Origin: Chloracidobacterium sp. N
GTDB taxonomy: Bacteria > Acidobacteriota > Blastocatellia > Chloracidobacteriales > Chloracidobacteriaceae
Length of the DNA: 64,000 nt
Assembly: GCF_018304765.1 (NCBI RefSeq)
Contig: NZ_CP072643.1
Span: 620,001-684,000, forward strand
Direction: 5' to 3'
Shown here piece after piece: positions 45,035-53,871 of this stretch (positions are counted from its first letter, which is position 1; each line of letters begins with the position of its first letter). Made by a program: the position numbers and the translations under genes. The notes under the pieces were generated by a model that was given only the letters and a program-made list of their open reading frames with translations, had not been told where the DNA came from and searched no databases.

Positions 45035-45957
45035 CAGAAGAAAACCGACCACCTGAGCCGACCAGAGAATCATTTTTGCCTGCACCCGGCGACGCCCATT
45101 ACCAGCTTTACATGAATGTGCGCGAAGCCATTTCGTCCCTTCCAATCTACTTCCGCACCGAGACCCATATTTCGGGCATTCTGGCCACGGACCTTCACAC
45201 ACTCAACAGCGTGCTTGGTGCGACAATTGAGGAGCAGGTGGTCCGTACCCTGAATCTCATTCGGAACACCTGGGATCCAAACGGGAGTTACGCCCTCTAC
45301 ACCTTCGTCAGACAGGCCCAAACATTCCCCGACGTTCTCCTGCGCAAGACCTCCACAGGTGAAATTCTCCTTGGGATTGAACTGAAGGGGTGGTATCTGC
45401 TTGCGAAAGAGGCCGAACCGAGTCTCAGGTTTCAGGTTACCTCGGCCGCCTGCGCACAGCGGGACTTGATTGTTGTCGTTCCATGGGTTCTCGGAAACGT
45501 ACTTAGCGGATCTCCGATTCTCTTTGAACCCTTCGTCGAATCGGCAAAGTACGCTGCCGAGTACCGCAACTACCACTGGCAACACATCAGGAAGACAAAG
45601 CAGGCTACCAGGATTGATATTCCCAAAGGGGCTAGTCCCTATCCACCGAAGACGGCTCAAATTCTCGACAAGCCCCACGCCGACGGCGGCGGCAACTTCG
45701 GACGTTTGGCGCGGACAGGACTGATGGACACCTACATGCAGAAGCTCAACAAAGTCCAACTATGTGGTATTGAGGTGGTCTATTGGCGGGAATTTCTGAA
45801 GACATTTCAGGAAAGCACAACGGAAACCAAAGCCCGTTCGGCTTTGGAGCAATTGAGGCAACGGGTGCAGCGCGCGAGCGACATCCCTTCACTGAAAGCA
45901 CAGGCAGCACTCGCCATCGTGGCAGAACTTGAACGTCTGCTTGAAAGCAGCACATGA
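45031..45957 (+). CDS. PD-(D/E)XK restriction endonuclease
   Basis: A 308-residue protein. The likely active site is FPDV (Asp101) followed by GIELKGW (Glu117, Lys119), a PD-(D/E)XK arrangement. It has no helicase or methylase domain. It overlaps the methyltransferase stop by four bases (ATGA) and has GGAAAGG upstream. By context it is the nuclease of a Type II-like system; I do not recognise the specific family. The slightly lower GC and the repeat palindromes on both sides of the pair fit horizontal transfer. Confidence 0.78.
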   Translation: MTEENRPPEPTRESFLPAPGDAHYQLYMNVREAISSLPIYFRTETHISGILATDLHTLNSVLGATIEEQVVRTLNLIRNTWDPNGSYALYTFVRQAQTFPDVLLRKTSTGEILLGIELKGWYLLAKEAEPSLRFQVTSAACAQRDLIVVVPWVLGNVLSGSPILFEPFVESAKYAAEYRNYHWQHIRKTKQATRIDIPKGASPYPPKTAQILDKPHADGGGNFGRLARTGLMDTYMQKLNKVQLCGIEVVYWREFLKTFQESTTETKARSALEQLRQRVQRASDIPSLKAQAALAIVAELERLLESST

Positions 45958-46082
45958 CGGGGATGCTGTATAAACAGCCCGGTTCAGCCAAAACACTCCC
46001 CTCAGGAGCGGGATATTCTCTTACCAGTACAGCTTTGGACGACATTGTGGGCGAAATTGAGAAACAGAGAAAAACGCCGTAA

Positions 46083-46127
46083 GGGCGGGTTGCCACCTGT
46101 GGGGGCGGTTGGCCCAACCGCCCCTGC
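46083..46127. repeat. Palindromic GGGGCGGTTG repeat
   Basis: GGGGCGGTTG (46103-46112) pairs perfectly with CAACCGCCCC (46116-46125). A partial unit, GGGCGGGTTGCCA, precedes it. It belongs to the same family as 43788-43866 and 47159-47186 and lies downstream of the endonuclease gene, where it may also end transcription. Confidence 0.6.
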
Positions 46128-46197
46128 TTGGTGGACGCCCCAGCAGCGGTATAAACTCCGCGGCCGCCAGCCCAAAATGCTCTGGAGACCTGCTCCG

Positions 46198-47145
46198 ATG
46201 ACCGACCTCCGCATTGTTTCCCTGCTGCCAAGCGCCACAGAAATCATCTGCGCGCTTGGCCTCGAAGCGCAGCTCGTCGGCGTAACGCACGAGTGCGACT
46301 ACCCGCCTTCTGTCCGGGACCTGCCCAAAGTCACCCACACGCTCATTCCGACCGACGCCACCAGCCAGGAAATAGACCACCTCGTACGCGAGCGGCTCCA
46401 GTCGGTACAGGCGCTTTACACCCTCAACCTGCCCGTCCTCGAAGCCTTGCAGCCGGACGTGATCGTGACGCAGGCGCTGTGTGATGTCTGCGCCGTCGCG
46501 GAAGAAGAAGTCAAAGCCGCCGCCTGCCGTCTGCCCGGCAGCCCACAGGTCATCAATCTCGAACCCCAAACCCTGGAGGAAGTCTTTGCCAGCCTGCATC
46601 AGGTGGCCGCCGCTACCGGGCGGCAGGCCGTTGCCGAGGAAGTCGTTGCCGGTTTGAAGGCACGTGTGGAAGCCGTTGTGCGCCGCAGCGCCACGGTTGA
46701 CCGGCGTCCACGGGTGGCCCTGCTGGAATGGCTCCATCCGCCGTTTTCCTGCGGGCACTGGAGTCCGGAGCTGGTACATCTGGCTGGTGGCGAAGAAGTG
46801 CTGGGACGGGCCGGCGTACCCTCCCGGACGCTCACTTGGGAAGAAGTCGCTGCCGCCCGTCCCGAAGTCGTGTTCGTGGCCTGCTGCGGCTTTTCGGTTG
46901 AGCGTACGCTGGAAGACCTCGACCTGCTGGCAGCACATCCCGTCTGGTCATCCCTGCCGGCCGTCCGGCAGGGGCAGGTCTATGTCACCGACGGCTCGCA
47001 TTACTTCAGCCGTCCGGGGCCGCGCCTGGTTGAAAGCCTGGAGATTCTGGCGCATGCGCTGCATCCGGCGCTGCACCCGCGGCCAGCCGTCGAGCCGGCT
47101 ATTGCCCATCGCCCGAAGCATCAGGGCGCGGCCGTTGGTGTGTGA
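46198..47145 (+). CDS. BtuF-like cobalamin/metal-chelate-binding protein
   Basis: A 315-residue protein of the helical-backbone metal-receptor superfamily: RIVSLLPSATEIICALGLEAQLVGVTHECDYP at the N-terminus, DVIVTQALCDVCAV, and PEVVFVACCGFSVERT near the C-terminus. Relatives are annotated as cobalamin-binding proteins. There is no signal peptide from ATG 46198, which has GGAG about 11 bases upstream, so it may be cytoplasmic or lipid-independent. The nearby B12-dependent ribonucleotide reductase makes a cobalamin link attractive but not shown. No ABC permease or ATPase gene is adjacent. Confidence 0.8.
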   Translation: MTDLRIVSLLPSATEIICALGLEAQLVGVTHECDYPPSVRDLPKVTHTLIPTDATSQEIDHLVRERLQSVQALYTLNLPVLEALQPDVIVTQALCDVCAVAEEEVKAAACRLPGSPQVINLEPQTLEEVFASLHQVAAATGRQAVAEEVVAGLKARVEAVVRRSATVDRRPRVALLEWLHPPFSCGHWSPELVHLAGGEEVLGRAGVPSRTLTWEEVAAARPEVVFVACCGFSVERTLEDLDLLAAHPVWSSLPAVRQGQVYVTDGSHYFSRPGPRLVESLEILAHALHPALHPRPAVEPAIAHRPKHQGAAVGV

Positions 47146-47158
47146 CGGACGTTTTCCT

Positions 47159-47186
47159 GTAGGGGCAATTGACCAATCGCCCCTAC
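47159..47186. terminator. Palindrome between convergent genes
   Basis: GTAGGGGCAATTG pairs with CAATCGCCCCTAC with one mismatch, 14 bases after the BtuF-like stop. The stop codon of the convergent LolA-like gene lies inside it (47183-47185). It may work as a bidirectional terminator and is related to the GGGGCGGTTG repeats. Confidence 0.55.
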
Positions 47187-48790
47187 GGTGTGGCGGGTGG
47201 GTTTTCGGTAACGTCTTTGGTTTCGGTCGAAAACTTCCGGTAATCGCTGTAGCGGTTCTCGACGCTGATGTTCAGGCCTGCCAACAGCAGGACCTTGATG
47301 CCGGCGTTGAAATCCTCGCGCAGCGGCAACCAGACGCCTTCCACATTGCGGGTCTGCTCAAAAACAAATGCCGCCCCCCGCTTGAGCGATGCCAGCAAGC
47401 CGCCGCCCACTTTGAAATCACTCGCAAAGCGTCCTTCAAGTCGCGTCACTTCCTCGTCTTCGGCGTCGAGCCAGACCGTGCCGACGAGCTTCTGGATGAT
47501 TTTCTCGGCGTCATTGGTCGGCTTGTAGCCGGGGCGTGGACGAAAATCGCAGACGATGACCTCCCGCCCCCGGAGGTTTTCCCGGCGCGGATTGTAGAAC
47601 TCACAGGCGCGCAGAAACTGCGAAATGGCAAGGCGTCGCCGTTGGGCTTCATCGTTCTCATCAGCCTTGCCGGACTGGCGCTTCTGCTGTCGTTCTTCGT
47701 TTTCCTCGATGAACTTCGTCACCCGGCGCTGTTCCTTTTCGGCTTCCGAAGGTGAAAGCGGTTTCCCATTGACCGCGACCAGCTTTCGGGCGCGCACACC
47801 ACCGGTCAGGGGATAGACTTCATAGACCTTGACTTCGGTTTCCTTGACCCGTCCATCACCGTCCAGCCGCCGAATGGTCTCCGTCAGCGTGTAGGTGTAC
47901 TGCGTCACGCGCTCATCCAGTGCCTTTTGGTTCTGCGCGATGCGCGTCAGCAGCGCCGGAACGTCCAGCGCCGGGTCGCCCGTGGGAATGTCGAAATGAT
48001 TGGCCGCGAAGCTGGTGACCGGTATCGCTTCCTGCACCGTCAGGGTCAGGGCCGGCCCGCCGGATGCTTCGAGGGTCAGGGTGTAAGGTTCACGCCGGCC
48101 GTTGACCAGACGGTAGTCCGCAAACTGAAAGACCTGGCGCGCGGCGCCTTCCCCACTTTCCAGACGGACGAGCAGACCGGAATCGACGGCAAAGTAGCCG
48201 GTGGCTGTGGCCCGTTCGCGTGACGTGAAGACGACGCGGTAGCAGGGCTGCCCGGCGAATTCCACAACCGGCAGCGAACGCAGGGCAATCCCCTGCTGTT
48301 TGGCGTCGAGCATGTGGCCGGCCAGCATCCAGCCTTCGAGCAGACGCTGCCGGCCGATGTCATCCACGAGCGTCGAAGCTCCGTCGCGGGTGGTCTGTAC
48401 CCAGGCTGAAGTACCGCTCGTGCCCAGGCACCGGCGGTCGTCCTCGAACGTGAGTTCCAGACGCAATTGGTTGGGGGCACGACGGTCGAGCGTAAAGCTG
48501 CCGGTTTCACTCGCCACCGTCTGCACGGTTCCGCGCAGCGTGGTGGCACCGGCTGCCCGCAGGGCTTTCTCGCCGCCCAAGGCCGCCCAGTACCGCGCCA
48601 CGACTTTCGGCGCCGGCAGGGATTTGACCGAACGCAGGGCCGGGGCTGAAGTTTGGACCGAAGCCTGGGCCGGGGCTTGTGCCGGAGACTGGGCAGGGGC
48701 TATGACCAGTCCCAGCAGGAAGCTGCCGAATATCCACAGCCAACACTGATGACCAAAACCAAAGCGACGCAATGACAGGCAGGGCAACAT
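47183..48790 (-). CDS. LolA-like exported protein with C-terminal extension
   Basis: About 535 residues from ATG 48790. An N-terminal signal segment (QCWLWIFGSFLLGLVIAPAQS) is followed by a short PAQ-rich repeat (SPAQAPAQASVQTSAPA). Residues about 55-260 resemble the LolA-like fold of the proteins at 13924 and 15087 (VARYWAALGGEKALRAAGATTLRG..YFAVDSGLLVRLES). The second half is charged (NEERQQKRQSGKADENDE) and ends in a domain with a DFKVGGGLLASLKRG core. The start is weakly supported. The function is unknown; envelope lipid or lipoprotein handling is a possibility. Confidence 0.7.
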   Translation of the reverse strand: MLPCLSLRRFGFGHQCWLWIFGSFLLGLVIAPAQSPAQAPAQASVQTSAPALRSVKSLPAPKVVARYWAALGGEKALRAAGATTLRGTVQTVASETGSFTLDRRAPNQLRLELTFEDDRRCLGTSGTSAWVQTTRDGASTLVDDIGRQRLLEGWMLAGHMLDAKQQGIALRSLPVVEFAGQPCYRVVFTSRERATATGYFAVDSGLLVRLESGEGAARQVFQFADYRLVNGRREPYTLTLEASGGPALTLTVQEAIPVTSFAANHFDIPTGDPALDVPALLTRIAQNQKALDERVTQYTYTLTETIRRLDGDGRVKETEVKVYEVYPLTGGVRARKLVAVNGKPLSPSEAEKEQRRVTKFIEENEERQQKRQSGKADENDEAQRRRLAISQFLRACEFYNPRRENLRGREVIVCDFRPRPGYKPTNDAEKIIQKLVGTVWLDAEDEEVTRLEGRFASDFKVGGGLLASLKRGAAFVFEQTRNVEGVWLPLREDFNAGIKVLLLAGLNISVENRYSDYRKFSTETKDVTENPPATP

Positions 48791-48910
48791 AGGTTCTTTC
48801 TGCAGCAGGGTACGTCCGGGGGAGCAGTCACAGGGGGTATCCACGCGACGTACGCAGCGCCTGGGCCGGCCGGGCCACCGGAACCGTCCGTCGGGGAACA
48901 AGATTGTGCA

Positions 48911-48953
48911 CCAGCCGGACGATTCCCATACGTTGGAAATCATGCCATTGAAG
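48911..48953. repeat. 43-base motif shared with the region before the chlorophyll synthase gene
   Basis: Contains CGATTCCCATACGTTGGAAA. Base by base it matches 54287-54327 at about 36 of 43 positions with two gaps. Between the LolA-like gene and nrdJ (48791-49050) I see no gene; this motif and a hairpin next to nrdJ are the only structures. Confidence 0.55.
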
Positions 48954-49031
48954 TACAGGTGGCTGTACGGCGTCTGTGCCCATCAGCCCGTCCGATGCCA
49001 CGCACGATGGAGGCCAGCGTTTCCGAGATCA

Positions 49032-49049
49032 GCGTTTCCTGAGAAACGC
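49032..49049 (-). terminator. Hairpin directly after nrdJ
   Basis: GCGTTTC (49032-49038) pairs with GAAACGC (49043-49049), a perfect 7-bp stem with a 4-base loop, one base past the nrdJ stop. No T run follows, so termination is tentative. Confidence 0.45.
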
Positions 49050-49050
49050 C

Positions 49051-52000
49051 CTAGCACTCGCTATACCCACAGGCGTGACACTTGCGACACCCTTCCCCAT
49101 TGAACAGCGCTGCATTCTGACATTCGGGACAAAGCTCGGCCGCCTCCAAAACCCCCGGCCCGGCGTCATGGTGCAGAAAGAAGTCTGATGCCTGTGAAGC
49201 GGCTTCGCCCGTGTGAGCCATATCCCCGTGGACAGTTTCGTCGTTGCTGTCACCAGTCCCGTTCCCACGGCCGTTCCTGACATAGTGCTCGAACAACACC
49301 TTACCGATGGCATCGGGGACGGAAAGGACGCGCGCCGGGCCAAAGCCGGCCGAACGCGAACCGCCAATGCCGCGAAGCTGCTCGGCAATGAGCTTCACCG
49401 GCACACCACAGCGCAGGGCCAGCGAAATCAACCGCCCGATGGCTTCGGTAAAGGCCGTCACATCACTCCCGGCCCGCCCGATGATGGCAAAGACTTCAAA
49501 CGGTTTCCCGTCCAGCTCGGTGACGAACAACCGCAGCTTGCCAAGCGGCGTCATCACCGGAAACGAGTGGCTGGGCAAGCCTTCGGCCGGGACCGGTCGT
49601 GGTTTCAGCTCGGCCGGGGTTGGTTCAGCCGACGGGGGGCTGGTGCTTTTGCCGGTGGAACCGGTGGAGAGCACCTGGTTGGCCCGTGAACCGTCGCGAT
49701 AGACGGTGATGCCCTTGCACCCCAGACGGAATGCCAGCTCGTAGGCTTCACGGACCTGATCGGCAGTCGCCTCGTGGGGGAAGTTGATCGTCTTCGAGAT
49801 GGCACTGTCGGTGTATTCCTGGAAGGCCGCCTGCATGCGCACATGCCACTCCGGCGCGATGTCGTGGGCCGTAACCCACACCCGCTGTACCTCGGCCGGC
49901 ACTTCCGGGTGATGGATGTGACCGGTATCGGCAATCCGTTCCATGAGTTCAGGGCTGTACCAGCCCTCCCGTCTCGCCTGGGCCACGAAATCCTGATTGA
50001 TGTCAAGCATCCGGCTATCGGCCTGGTAGCGCCAGAAGGCAATGGCAAAGAGCGGCTCGATGCCCGACGAACAGCCGGCAATCATGCTGATAGTGCCCGT
50101 GGGGGCCACGGTGGTGACATTACAGTTGCGCAGCCGGCGTGGCGGACGAATCCGCGCGCCGTCCGGGCGGCGGGCGCAGGTGGCGTCGGGACCCCAGATG
50201 CTGTGCTCCCATTCGGGGAATGCGCCACGCTCGCGGGCCAACTGCTCGGAAGCCACCTTCCCTTCCTCGTCAATAAAGTGCATGACCTTCCGCGCCAACT
50301 CGATGGCTTCATCCGAGTTGTACGGAACACCCAACCGCACCAGCATGTCCGCCCAGCCCATTACCCCCAGCCCAATCCGCCGGATACGCTGGCTCAGGTG
50401 CGCAATCTGTTCCAGCGGGTAGTGATTGGCATCAATCACGTTATCGAGAAAACGTGTGCTTTCGTGAACCACCTCGCGCAGGTGATTCCAGTCAACGGTT
50501 CGTTCGGGCGTGACAAACTTGCCCAGATTGATCGAGCCAAGATTGCAGACATCGTAGGGCAGCAACGGCTGCTCTCCGCAGTTGTGCACATAAAGTCCAT
50601 TGGCGTCGAAGGCGTTGACGCCCGGGATGGAGCAGTCGAAGACCTCAGCCTCACCAATGAGCGTCAACGACTCGACCTCGGCCACAAAGCACTCACGGTA
50701 GTGGCCGCGGGCAGAGCGAGCGGCGAGAGCGGAGCTGAGCGCCTGAGCCTTGGCCGGGTTGGTAAAACCTACCAGGGAAGCGAAGGTCAGCAGGTTGTCC
50801 TTCGAGATGCAGAGCTCGTGCTGAGCCTTCGTGGCATAGAGCTTCCCGCCGCCGCGGCCATCGGGCAGGACACGCTCGCCGGCCGGCCGGCGGTTGCGGT
50901 AGAGGCGGCTGGCAATGCCAAGGCGCAGCAGCATGCGCTGGACGCGCTCCAGAAGGGCGAGGTTCGACTGGGCAAGGCGAACCGACATGCCCTTCCCGCC
51001 ACCGTCCAGTACAGTGCCATCGGCGTCGAACAGGCCACGGAGCAGACCGCGGTAGAACAGGCTGGAGGCGCGCTCGGTGCTGTCTGTGAGGCTCTTGTTC
51101 TCAGGCGTGATGCCGAAAGCAGCAGCAAGGGCGGCCAGCGCACTGGAGCGCACGCGGAATTCGTTGCGCTCCTCGATCGGCTGGATGCCAGGGGCGAGTG
51201 GTGAGTGGCGAGTGGCGAGTGGATAATAATTACTACTCGCTACTCGCCATTCGCTACTCGCTTCCTTCCTACTCGCTACTTGCCATTCGCTACCCGCTTC
51301 CCTACTAATGGCACCCAATGCCTGCTGGGCCATATACTCAGCGTCCTGCCCCCAGAAGGAGAGGACGGCCCGGTTCTCACTGAACGTTCCATCACCGACG
51401 AGGAGACCCAGAAGCCAGCCCTGCTCCAGCGTGCCGGCGCCCTCCCACTGGGTGAACTCACGATGATTGTGAAGCTTCACCAAGTCGCCCGGCTGAAGGC
51501 GCTGAACCTCGACCCACTCGGTCTGCTCACCGTTGCGCTCCACGGCGTTCACGCGCATCACACGGTGATTACCAGTCAGCCGGAGCGAGTAACCGCTGGA
51601 AGTCTTCAGTTCATAGATTGGCTTGAGTCCGTTGGACCAGAAGCCACGGGCGTCGCTGCCATACGCCATTCCGTCAACAATGGCTGTAAACGGCATGCCG
51701 ACCAGTTCGGCGACCTGACGGGGGCCGTCGCTCGTCTGCACCCAGGCATCACGGGTGATGCACGGATTCGTGGCCTCGTACCCGCCCAGGGACGGCACCG
51801 GGTTGTACTCGTTGGCCCGGTCAATGAAAAACAGTCCCGGCTCGCCAGTGGCATGCGCGCACTGCACGATCAGGTCAAAGACCATCCGGGCGCGTAGGCG
51901 CATGAGTTGACCGGGCGGCACCAGTATCTCGCCGGTCAACGGATGTTTCAGTCCGTCGCGTGAAGCCATCTGTACGGCGCGGGTGCGCGGATTGATCAGT

Positions 52001-53745
52001 TCATAAGTTTCATCGCGCTCAACAGCGCGCATGAAGGCATCGGTGATAGCGACCGAGATGTTGAAGTTCGTGATTTTCGTCGTATCGCGCTTGCAGGTAA
52101 TAAACTCAAGAATATCGGGGTGATCGCAGCGCAAAATGCCCATATTCGCACCACGGCGCGTCCCTCCCTGCTTAATCGCCTCGGTCGAGTGGTTATACAC
52201 CTCCATAAAGCTGACCGGGCCGCTCGCTACGCCCATGGTGCTGCGCACCACGTCGTTGCGCGGGCGCAGCCGCGAAAAGCTGAAGCCAGTGCCCCCGCCG
52301 CTCTGATGAATCAGCGCCTGATGCTTGAGGGTGTCGTAAATGCTGTTGAGGGTATCTTCAATGGGGAGCACAAAGCAGTTATGCACCACCATCTGGTTGG
52401 CGACGTAGGTGTGATCCTCCTCGACCTCAAAGTTATAGACGATCGCCTCTTCATCAAGCGCGGCGACTTCAAGGACCCGATAGGCGCCGTCGCGGACCAT
52501 CCCGGCGTTGTACGTTTCGCCATAGGCCAGCGACCAAGGCTGCACGGTGCCGAGTGCTGGCAGCGAATCTGCCCGTAGCGTCGGGTAGTAGCCCAGGCTG
52601 TAGGCCAAGGTGAAGAGCTGGCGGACCAGCACCTCATTGCAGAGGGTGATCCGGGTCTGATGGCTGTTGACCGGGGTGCCGTCGCCGTCGGCGACACCCT
52701 GGAGCAGCGCCTGGCGAAGATCGGGCGACAGGCTCATGGCCCAGGCGGGCAGCCGCTTCTGGTCGAAGCCGGCGCCGAAATGCTCGACGAGCCACTGCGC
52801 AAGCAGCTTGCTCTGGAGGCGCACGGTCGTCCAGCCATCGCCCCGCCGGCCTTGCGGCTGGGTGCCTTTCTGCACACGGGCGGGCAGGCCGAGTTTACCC
52901 TCAAGGATCGCGGCGAGGCGTGCGGCGTGCTCATCCTCATCCCAGGAGAGCGTGAAGCGGATATCGTACCCGGCCGAGATGGACCCTTCCGCGAGGTAGA
53001 GGCCCAGCATCCAGGCGAGAGCCGCATCAATTGTGACGCCGTCGCGGATCGGAGCGACCTGGCGCGAGATCGCATCACGCTGGGCGTAGCGGCGCTGTGA
53101 GCGTGGGCTGGTGCCCTCAAGCCGGGCATGGACCCAGCCATCCTCAACGTGGCCGTCAAAATGCATCGTGACGGTTGCGCTCCCGATCTCTGGGCAGCCG
53201 ATCTTCACGAAGTGCTGTTTGGGCGCCAGATCCCTGACCTGCACCCAGCCATCGGTCGTGAGGAAGGGATGCTCGGCGGTGACATAAAGCGCCGGCAACT
53301 TATCAACCTTCACCCGGTAGAGGCAGCCGGTGCGGCGCATCGTCCCGGTGACGGGACGGTAGCGGCCGGCGTGGGTAAGCACAAGGGTGCCGACCTGCAC
53401 CTCCTCGATGGGCTGCGGCCCAGCGATCGTCTCGATCATCGTACCGGCGGCGAAGCACGCGCTGAGCTGTCCCAAGGGTCGCCCGGCGTTCATCAGGGTC
53501 GGGCTGTTCGGCTCAAACCAGCCCTGCGCCATCAGTTCGTAAAAACGTTCGGCACGTTCTGCAACCTGCCCGGCCGATGCCCCATAGTGGGCGTCAATGG
53601 CCGCGATGGTCCCGGCCACCCGCCAGAACATGGCTTCGGGGGTCTCAATCACCTCGCCCTGCTCGTTTTTGAGCAGATAGCGTTTCATCAGGACCGTACG
53701 GGCGATGTCGGTGAGACTGGCGGGGGCAGGTTCCTGTTTCATCAT
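49051..53745 (-). CDS. nrdJ: B12-dependent (class II) ribonucleotide reductase with two inteins
   Basis: A 1,564-residue precursor. Without its two inteins (residues 97-456 and 662-1055) the host protein is about 810 residues, the normal size for adenosylcobalamin-dependent reductases that make dNDPs. Host landmarks are PNSPTLMNAGRPLGQLSA, CFVLPIEDTLNSIYDT, EATNP/CGEQPLLPYDVCNLGSINL and VTTVAPTGTISMIAGCSSGIEP. The C-terminus carries a CPEC..CRKCHACGYSEC cluster. Both inteins sit directly before a catalytic Cys: Cys457 (redox Cys) and Cys1056 (NPCGE, the thiyl-radical Cys). GAGGAG precedes the ATG by about 11 bases. Candidate NrdR boxes lie upstream. Confidence 0.93.
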   Translation of the reverse strand: MMKQEPAPASLTDIARTVLMKRYLLKNEQGEVIETPEAMFWRVAGTIAAIDAHYGASAGQVAERAERFYELMAQGWFEPNSPTLMNAGRPLGQLSACFAAGTMIETIAGPQPIEEVQVGTLVLTHAGRYRPVTGTMRRTGCLYRVKVDKLPALYVTAEHPFLTTDGWVQVRDLAPKQHFVKIGCPEIGSATVTMHFDGHVEDGWVHARLEGTSPRSQRRYAQRDAISRQVAPIRDGVTIDAALAWMLGLYLAEGSISAGYDIRFTLSWDEDEHAARLAAILEGKLGLPARVQKGTQPQGRRGDGWTTVRLQSKLLAQWLVEHFGAGFDQKRLPAWAMSLSPDLRQALLQGVADGDGTPVNSHQTRITLCNEVLVRQLFTLAYSLGYYPTLRADSLPALGTVQPWSLAYGETYNAGMVRDGAYRVLEVAALDEEAIVYNFEVEEDHTYVANQMVVHNCFVLPIEDTLNSIYDTLKHQALIHQSGGGTGFSFSRLRPRNDVVRSTMGVASGPVSFMEVYNHSTEAIKQGGTRRGANMGILRCDHPDILEFITCKRDTTKITNFNISVAITDAFMRAVERDETYELINPRTRAVQMASRDGLKHPLTGEILVPPGQLMRLRARMVFDLIVQCAHATGEPGLFFIDRANEYNPVPSLGGYEATNPCITRDAWVQTSDGPRQVAELVGMPFTAIVDGMAYGSDARGFWSNGLKPIYELKTSSGYSLRLTGNHRVMRVNAVERNGEQTEWVEVQRLQPGDLVKLHNHREFTQWEGAGTLEQGWLLGLLVGDGTFSENRAVLSFWGQDAEYMAQQALGAISREAGSEWQVASRKEASSEWRVASSNYYPLATRHSPLAPGIQPIEERNEFRVRSSALAALAAAFGITPENKSLTDSTERASSLFYRGLLRGLFDADGTVLDGGGKGMSVRLAQSNLALLERVQRMLLRLGIASRLYRNRRPAGERVLPDGRGGGKLYATKAQHELCISKDNLLTFASLVGFTNPAKAQALSSALAARSARGHYRECFVAEVESLTLIGEAEVFDCSIPGVNAFDANGLYVHNCGEQPLLPYDVCNLGSINLGKFVTPERTVDWNHLREVVHESTRFLDNVIDANHYPLEQIAHLSQRIRRIGLGVMGWADMLVRLGVPYNSDEAIELARKVMHFIDEEGKVASEQLARERGAFPEWEHSIWGPDATCARRPDGARIRPPRRLRNCNVTTVAPTGTISMIAGCSSGIEPLFAIAFWRYQADSRMLDINQDFVAQARREGWYSPELMERIADTGHIHHPEVPAEVQRVWVTAHDIAPEWHVRMQAAFQEYTDSAISKTINFPHEATADQVREAYELAFRLGCKGITVYRDGSRANQVLSTGSTGKSTSPPSAEPTPAELKPRPVPAEGLPSHSFPVMTPLGKLRLFVTELDGKPFEVFAIIGRAGSDVTAFTEAIGRLISLALRCGVPVKLIAEQLRGIGGSRSAGFGPARVLSVPDAIGKVLFEHYVRNGRGNGTGDSNDETVHGDMAHTGEAASQASDFFLHHDAGPGVLEAAELCPECQNAALFNGEGCRKCHACGYSEC
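50581..51762 (-). other. Intein 2 of NrdJ (394 residues)
   Basis: Starts with Cys662 (CITRDAWVQTSDGP) and ends GLYVHN before Cys1056. Splicing blocks are present: block B TGNHRVMR, LAGLIDADG motifs LLGLLVGDGTF and LLRGLFDADGT, block F AEVFDCSIPGVNAF and the terminal His-Asn. The family mechanism predicts self-splicing. The endonuclease domain carries a repeat-derived insert at about residues 152-192 of the intein. Confidence 0.9.
51192..51306. repeat. Heptamer-rich repeat inserted in the intein
   Basis: Imperfect repeats of GCGAGTG on the left and TACTCGC on the right of an AT-rich centre (GGATAATAATTACTA) form a long inverted repeat of about 110 bases. They encode about 40 low-complexity residues (SEWQVASRKEASSEWRVASS) in frame inside intein 2. 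Confidence 0.85.
52378..53457 (-). other. Intein 1 of NrdJ (360 residues)
   Basis: Starts with Cys97 (CFAAGTMIETIAGP) and ends MVVHN before Cys457. Block B is TAEHPFLTTDGW. The LAGLIDADG motifs are LGLYLAEGSI and LLQGVADGDGT. Block F/G reads YNFEVEEDHTYVANQMVVHN. All splicing residues appear intact, so it should excise itself and may still encode an active homing endonuclease. Confidence 0.92.
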
Positions 53746-53823
53746 GGATCGTAAAACTCCTCGGCTGGACAGAGGGACAAAGCGTGCCGGTATGCACGGC
53801 TGGAAAGCGAAAATCAGACAGAA

Positions 53824-53871
53824 CCACTATATCTGGTAGTGACGCTGGTTGGTAGGGTACACATCTTGATT
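53824..53871 (-). promoter_or_regulatory. Pair of candidate NrdR boxes upstream of nrdJ
   Basis: Bases 53824-53839 (CCACTATATCTGGTAG) match all six strongly conserved positions of the NrdR box. A weaker second site lies at 53856-53871 (about GGTACACATCTTGATT), exactly 32 bp away, a whole number of helical turns as is usual for paired NrdR boxes. They are about 80-125 bases before the nrdJ start. The second box fits only its right half well. Confidence 0.42.
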
